From contig DBTX01000023.1 in NCBI GenBank assembly GCA_002307275.1, forward strand, positions 1 through 16,582: a DNA stretch of 16,582 nt. The letters run 5' to 3'. The stretch is from Hungateiclostridiaceae bacterium UBA1305 (GTDB taxonomy: Bacteria > Bacillota > Clostridia > Acetivibrionales > DTU013). Below are positions 13,904-16,582 of this stretch, one piece after another (position 1 is the stretch's first letter; the number at the start of each line of letters is the position of its first letter). The notes under the pieces were generated by a model that was given only the letters and a program-made list of their open reading frames with translations, did not search any database and was not told where the DNA came from. The translations under genes were made by a program, and so were the position numbers.

Positions 13904-14467
13904 ATTATATGCATTCATAGCCACGGTAACCCCATCCGTTATGATTGCTGCTGCGGCATCGGCTGCTCTTTCAATACTCTGACGGATAACCTTTGCATCA
14001 TCTCCTGAAAATCTGCTCAATACATAATCGGCAAGATCCCAACCCTCGGGGGCCTTCCCGATACCGATCCGTATGCGGGGAAATTCATCGGATTGCAGCT
14101 GGAATATAACGGACCTCATTCCGTTATGTGTGCCGGAACTGCCGCTGGGCCTTATCCTGATCGTACCCGCAGGCAGGTCAACATCGTCATATATCACTAT
14201 AAGGTTATCCATTGCAAGCTTGTACCATTCAATAATGTCCCTTACGCTCTCGCCGCTGAGGTTCATGAAGGTCTGCGGCTTAACCAGTATAACCCTGATG
14301 CCCTTTATATTGCCGTCTCCAACAAGTGCCCTGTGTTTCAGGCGGTCAACCTTGATACCGTACTTCTCTGAAAGGATATCTATTGTACAGAAACCAACAT
14401 TATGCCTTGTATTTTCATATTTATTTCCTGGATTTCCCAGACCAACAATAACCATCAACTTGTCCAA
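13892..14467 (-). CDS. pth: Peptidyl-tRNA hydrolase (191 aa)
   Basis: Frees tRNA from peptidyl-tRNA dropped by ribosomes, in the cytoplasm; the B. subtilis ortholog is spoVC. The sequence shows GLGNPG (9-14, Asn12), TRHNVGF (20-26, catalytic His22), FMNLSG (67-72, Asn69), YDDVDLP (93-99) and GTHNGMRS (112-119, Asn115), all conserved active-site segments. The length is typical. The predicted start is a TTG at 14467, seven bases after AGGAGG. An ATG at 14455 would give a more usual short N terminus but lies 19 bases from that site, so the start is uncertain by four codons. The gene lies 36 bases after prs and ends within the duplicated segment before mfd. Confidence 0.95.
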   Translation of the reverse strand: MDKLMVIVGLGNPGNKYENTRHNVGFCTIDILSEKYGIKVDRLKHRALVGDGNIKGIRVILVKPQTFMNLSGESVRDIIEWYKLAMDNLIVIYDDVDLPAGTIRIRPSGSSGTHNGMRSVIFQLQSDEFPRIRIGIGKAPEGWDLADYVLSRFSGDDAKVIRQSIERAADAAAAIITDGVTVAMNAYNGER

Positions 14468-14503
14468 CGAGGTTCCTCCTGCCGATAATCGTATGGCCCG
14501 ACA

Positions 14504-15466
14504 TCAATCCCTTTGCGTAAATAATGTACTGATCGATATGTCCCCGTAAACTCTTTCAATTGCCTCTGCGAATATTGCTGCCACGGACATGGAGGTTATC
14601 TTGGCAGTAGGCTTGTCCTTCGGCAGCGGTATAGTATTGAGCATTACCAATTCCTTTATGCAGGAGCTTTCTATCCGTTCACAGGCCGGGCCGGAGAGTA
14701 CACCATGCGTGCAACAGGCAAATACCTCCTTTGCGCCCATTTCCATCAGCGCATTTGCACTGTTGACAATGGTTCCACCCGTATCCAGCAGGTCATCAAT
14801 GAGAATTACCTTTTTATTGGCCACATCGCCGACCACGTTCATAATCTCACTTACATTAGCCTTTGGTCTTCTCTTGTCAACAATGGCTATTGGAATGTCC
14901 AGCCGTTCCGCAAACTTTCTTGTACGCGTTACACTTCCTACATCCGGTGATACAGCTACAACATCGTCGAACCTGTCGAATTTATCACTGAAGTAACTTG
15001 CCAATATCGGCACGCCAACAAGATGATCGACCGGGATGTCGAAGAATCCCTGCAGCTGGGGGGTGTGCAAATCCATTGTAAGTACCCTGTCGGCTCCGGC
15101 TACCGTTATAAGGTTTGCCACAAGCTTTGCGGAAATTGGATCTCTTGCTTTCGCCTTTCTATCCTGGCGTGCATAGCCGAAATAGGGCATAACGGCAGTA
15201 ATTCTGCCTGCAGAAGCCCTCTTTATCGCATCTATCATAATTAAAAGCTCTATCAGATTATCATTTACAGGAGTACATGTCGATTGAATGACAAAAACAT
15301 CCGAGCCCCTGACAACTTCTCCAATATTGATTGCAGATTCACCGTCGCTGAACTTTCCCACCGTTGCGACGCCCAAAGGCAATCCGATCTTCTCTGCAAT
15401 TTCTTCAGCGAGGACCCGGTTTGAATTACCAGCAAATATTTTGATATCTTTGCCATGCAGATTCAT
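14504..15466 (-). CDS. prs: Ribose-phosphate pyrophosphokinase (320 aa)
   Basis: Makes PRPP from ribose 5-phosphate and ATP, feeding purine, pyrimidine, histidine, tryptophan and NAD synthesis. The sequence has FSDGE (39-43), the ATP-binding YFGYARQDRK (95-104), DLHTPQLQGFFD (132-143), VSPDVGSVTRTR (172-183) and the PRPP loop IDDLLDTGGTI (223-233). These are class I Prs signatures with small changes from the common forms (Thr in DLHTPQ, TGG rather than TAG in the loop). The length is near the usual 315. AGGAG lies seven bases before the ATG. It follows glmU by 41 bases, as in B. subtilis, so one transcript probably covers glmU-prs-pth-mfd. Confidence 0.97.
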   Translation of the reverse strand: MNLHGKDIKIFAGNSNRVLAEEIAEKIGLPLGVATVGKFSDGESAINIGEVVRGSDVFVIQSTCTPVNDNLIELLIMIDAIKRASAGRITAVMPYFGYARQDRKAKARDPISAKLVANLITVAGADRVLTMDLHTPQLQGFFDIPVDHLVGVPILASYFSDKFDRFDDVVAVSPDVGSVTRTRKFAERLDIPIAIVDKRRPKANVSEIMNVVGDVANKKVILIDDLLDTGGTIVNSANALMEMGAKEVFACCTHGVLSGPACERIESSCIKELVMLNTIPLPKDKPTAKITSMSVAAIFAEAIERVYGDISISTLFTQRD

Positions 15467-15507
15467 TATTTTGCTCCTTTTATTATGTCGTATCTATCTC
15501 CGGTACA

Positions 15508-16512
15508 TCATTTACAAATACGGGCGCCAGGGCCTATTTCCGCCCCATCGTCTATTGTGCATCCATCTATGATTGAACAGAATACAGTACTGCCTTCTCC
15601 AATAATTGCATTTTTTACTGTACTGTTAGGACCTATGGTACAATTCCTGCCGATTTTTGTGATTCCCTCGATGACCGATCCGGGAAGAATAACCGTATCC
15701 GCTCCGATCTCAACGTCGGCATCAATATGTGTAAAGCCCGGGTCGACTATTGTAACACCCGATAACATAAATGCGGTCATAATTCTTTTCTTTAATATTG
15801 AAGAAACCTGCTGAAGCTGAACCCTGTCATTTACGCCAAGCACTTCATCACTGTCGGCTGCTTTGTAAATACCGGTCTTATAACCTTTTGACAACATGAT
15901 CTCCAGTGTATCCGTCAGATAATATTCTTTTTGTTCATTGTTGTTGGTCAGCAACTTTAAAGCTTCCGCCAATTCTTTGGCTGAAAACACATACATGCCG
16001 GAATTTATTTCCCTGACGGCTTTTTCGTCCTCGTTCGTATCACGCTGCTCTACAATTTTAAGAAAACTGCCTCCGGCATCCCTGATAATACGTCCATATC
16101 CAAAAGGCTCCTGTACATCCGCCGATATTACAACAGCCTTATATTCACCCTGCTTCATATATTCAATCGCATTCGTAATTGTTTTTGAAGAAATTAGCGG
16201 CGTGTCACCATACAACACAAGAATGGTTCCCTCCCCGCTATTGAAGAAATGATGAGCCTGCTGTAAGGCATGCCCGGTTCCAAGCTGATTTTCCTGAAGC
16301 ACATATTCAACTTTATTCCCCATGCACTCCATGATCTGATCAGCCTTGTGACCGACAATCGCTGCACATCTTTCAATCCCTGCACCGCGTGCAGCTTCGT
16401 ACACCCACTCGATCATAGCCCTGCCGCAAAGTCTGTGTATTACCTTGGCCTTTTCGGATTTCATCCTCTTACCCTCGCCAGCTGCAAGAATGAGAGCGGT
16501 TACCTGTGACAT
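15508..16512 (-). CDS. glmU: Short GlmU: GlcNAc-1-phosphate uridyltransferase lacking the acetyltransferase active site (334 aa)
   Basis: The N-terminal Rossmann-like domain (1-230) carries LAAGEGKRM (9-17), QLGTGHA (76-82), YGDTP (101-105), FGYGRI (137-142), Glu155, Asn170 and GVNDR (226-230). It should make UDP-GlcNAc from UTP and GlcNAc-1-phosphate for peptidoglycan synthesis. A left-handed beta-helix of hexapeptide repeats starts near 252 but stops at IGPGARICK. Full-length GlmU is about 450-460 residues. The missing part includes the acetyl-CoA and glucosamine-1-phosphate site (the region after E. coli Arg333). Only 41 bases separate the stop from prs, and no remnant of the lost part is visible. 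An AAGGAG site precedes the ATG. The gene order before prs supports glmU. I saw no clear promoter in 16513-16582, so transcription probably enters from outside the window (spoVG lies there in B. subtilis). Confidence 0.9.
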   Translation of the reverse strand: MSQVTALILAAGEGKRMKSEKAKVIHRLCGRAMIEWVYEAARGAGIERCAAIVGHKADQIMECMGNKVEYVLQENQLGTGHALQQAHHFFNSGEGTILVLYGDTPLISSKTITNAIEYMKQGEYKAVVISADVQEPFGYGRIIRDAGGSFLKIVEQRDTNEDEKAVREINSGMYVFSAKELAEALKLLTNNNEQKEYYLTDTLEIMLSKGYKTGIYKAADSDEVLGVNDRVQLQQVSSILKKRIMTAFMLSGVTIVDPGFTHIDADVEIGADTVILPGSVIEGITKIGRNCTIGPNSTVKNAIIGEGSTVFCSIIDGCTIDDGAEIGPGARICK

Positions 16513-16582
16513 CTGTGTGCTCCTTTATACTTTCCAGCATATATTTTCTCACTTTTTATATTATTTTTCAACATAAAAAAGA

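Noticed and set aside
14073..14549. A 158-codon plus-strand open frame
   Set aside because: It is antisense to pth and has no family signature.
16513..16582. Promoter directly upstream of glmU
   Set aside because: The AT-rich stretch has TTGAAA and TATAAA-like words, but their spacing is wrong or the start would fall after the ribosome site.

Overview
The window is a chromosomal segment from a spore-forming, low-to-moderate GC Firmicute of the class Clostridia. It resembles the Ruminiclostridium/Acetivibrio group, but I cannot name a species from sequence alone. The reasons are the sporulation genes spoIIE and spoVT, a sigI-rsgI pair, strong AGGAGG-type ribosome binding sites and TTGACA/TATAAT-type promoters. 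All fourteen protein genes that I accept lie on the minus strand, so transcription runs from high to low coordinates.

In transcription order, the first block (16512 to about 8360) holds glmU, prs, pth, mfd, a membrane-anchored PrsA-type foldase and spoVT. This is the Bacillus subtilis gcaD(glmU)-prs-spoVC(pth)-mfd-spoVT neighbourhood, without ctc and fin and with a foldase gene inserted. The genes cover cell-wall precursor synthesis, PRPP synthesis, peptidyl-tRNA recycling, transcription-coupled repair, extracytoplasmic folding and late forespore gene control. The glmU product stops where the acetyltransferase active site would begin. spoVT has its own sigma-G-like promoter and a strong terminator.

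The second block (about 8240 to 3238) holds the sigI-rsgI signalling pair and then spoIIE. SigI is an alternative sigma factor. RsgI is its membrane-spanning anti-sigma factor, with an Asn-Pro self-cleavage-type motif and a long charged, probably disordered, outer tail. A 460-base gap separates rsgI from spoIIE. It holds a terminator hairpin, a REP/MITE-like inverted-repeat element, and a spoIIE promoter with a 21-bp spacer and two Spo0A-box-like sites.

The third block (3170 to 1393) holds a small predicted tail-anchored membrane protein of unknown function and then the rpsF-ssb-rpsR operon. That operon has an extended -10 promoter, a candidate S6:S18 autoregulatory leader and an intrinsic terminator. 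After a 452-base gap comes pheA (prephenate dehydratase), with its own promoter. The window ends in a short tandem array of 7-bp repeats.

Most of the window is conserved core genome, and I see no clear novel multi-gene system. The points that most deserve a second look are the short GlmU, the RsgI ectodomain, the intergenic repeat element, an unexplained pair of hairpins on the plus strand near 1300-1360, and an exact 14-bp duplication at the pth/mfd junction.
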